DNA of 23,454 nucleotides from CALVJJ01 sp045538425 (GTDB lineage Bacteria; Bacillota; Clostridia; Christensenellales; UBA1242). The position numbers and the translations under genes were made by a program. How positions within the stretch are numbered: the first letter of the stretch is position 1; each line of letters begins with the position of its first letter. The stretch lies in NCBI GenBank assembly GCA_045538425.1, contig JAZSRJ010000081.1, positions 1 to 23,454 of the forward strand, in the 5' to 3' direction. Positions 23,329 to 23,454 of the stretch are shown one piece after another. The notes beneath the pieces are model-generated. The model was given only the letters and a program-made list of their open reading frames with translations, searched no databases and was not told where the DNA came from.

Positions 23329-23454
23329 ACTAAGATATGGTTTTAGATATTTTCCAGTATGACTCTCTTTCACTTGAACCACTTCTTCTGGTGTACCTTT
23401 TGCAATCAATTGTCCACCAGCATCACCACCTTCTGGTCCTAAATCAATAATATA
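23317..23454 (-). CDS. uvrA: excinuclease ABC subunit A, C-terminal end (partial)
   Basis: The last 45 residues of UvrA, the damage-sensing ATPase of nucleotide excision repair. YIIDLGPEGGDAGGQLIAKG is the highly conserved final ABC-ATPase segment, followed by TPEEVVQVKESHTGKYLKPYLSKKS, the normal C-terminus with its SxTGKYL motif. The rest lies beyond the right edge of the window. The stop codon falls inside the terminator hairpin, which leaves almost no 3' untranslated region. Confidence 0.95.
   Translation of the reverse strand, partial: YIIDLGPEGGDAGGQLIAKGTPEEVVQVKESHTGKYLKPYLSKKS

Noticed and set aside
1..23454. CRISPR array, transposase, integrase, phage or toxin-antitoxin genes
   Set aside because: No regularly spaced direct repeats and no such protein signatures were found on either strand.

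Overview
The window is a gene-dense stretch of an AT-rich, Gram-positive-type chromosome. It reads as Bacillota, probably a Clostridia-like anaerobe from an uncultured lineage. The clues are AGGAGG-type ribosome binding sites with several GTG/TTG starts, sigma-A-like promoters, a small 2[4Fe-4S] ferredoxin, a SpoVB-family flippase, the DUF421/DUF4363 pair and a DUF3343 protein beside a cysteine desulfurase. I see no phage, insertion sequence, CRISPR array or rRNA. No gap between genes exceeds about 170 bases.

Left part (1-6462, minus strand): one long operon starting at a good promoter at 6434-6462. Order of transcription: PAP2-family membrane phosphatase, pyrimidine-nucleoside phosphorylase, tsaE, tsaB, rimI, an alpha/beta hydrolase, a Mur ligase with an unusual membrane-embedded N-terminus, and the start of a D-Ala-D-Ala ligase running off the window. 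It mixes cell-wall precursor synthesis (Ddl, MurF-like, perhaps the lipid phosphatase), tRNA t6A modification (TsaE, TsaB), S18 acetylation (RimI) and nucleoside salvage.

Middle (6504-13601): a divergent membrane protein of unknown function; a minus-strand operon nth-obgE-yhbY behind its own promoter; a divergent pair of DUF3343 (putative Se/S carrier) and a cysteine desulfurase; an unknown soluble protein with a strong promoter; a membrane pair (MFS transporter and DUF3592 protein); and tRNA-Leu(CAA). Strong terminators, mostly bidirectional, separate the convergent units.

Right part (13652-23454): a Ppx/GppA-family protein that appears to have lost its catalytic motifs, a ferredoxin, two overlapping half-size TauE/SafE permease genes, and the most striking gene of the window: a 1155-residue protein with a secretion signal, four related extracellular beta-sandwich modules, one membrane helix and a cytoplasmic coiled coil of about 200 residues. 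A LysM protein lacking a signal peptide converges on it. A SpoVB/MurJ-type flippase, DUF421 and DUF4363 genes follow, then the 3' end of uvrA on the minus strand.

Best candidates for something undescribed: the transmembrane beta-sandwich/coiled-coil protein; the Mur ligase whose UDP-MurNAc-binding domain is replaced by membrane helices; a 19-base sequence shared at the starts of two unrelated membrane-protein genes lacking a Shine-Dalgarno; and a hairpin that appears to insulate the nth promoter.
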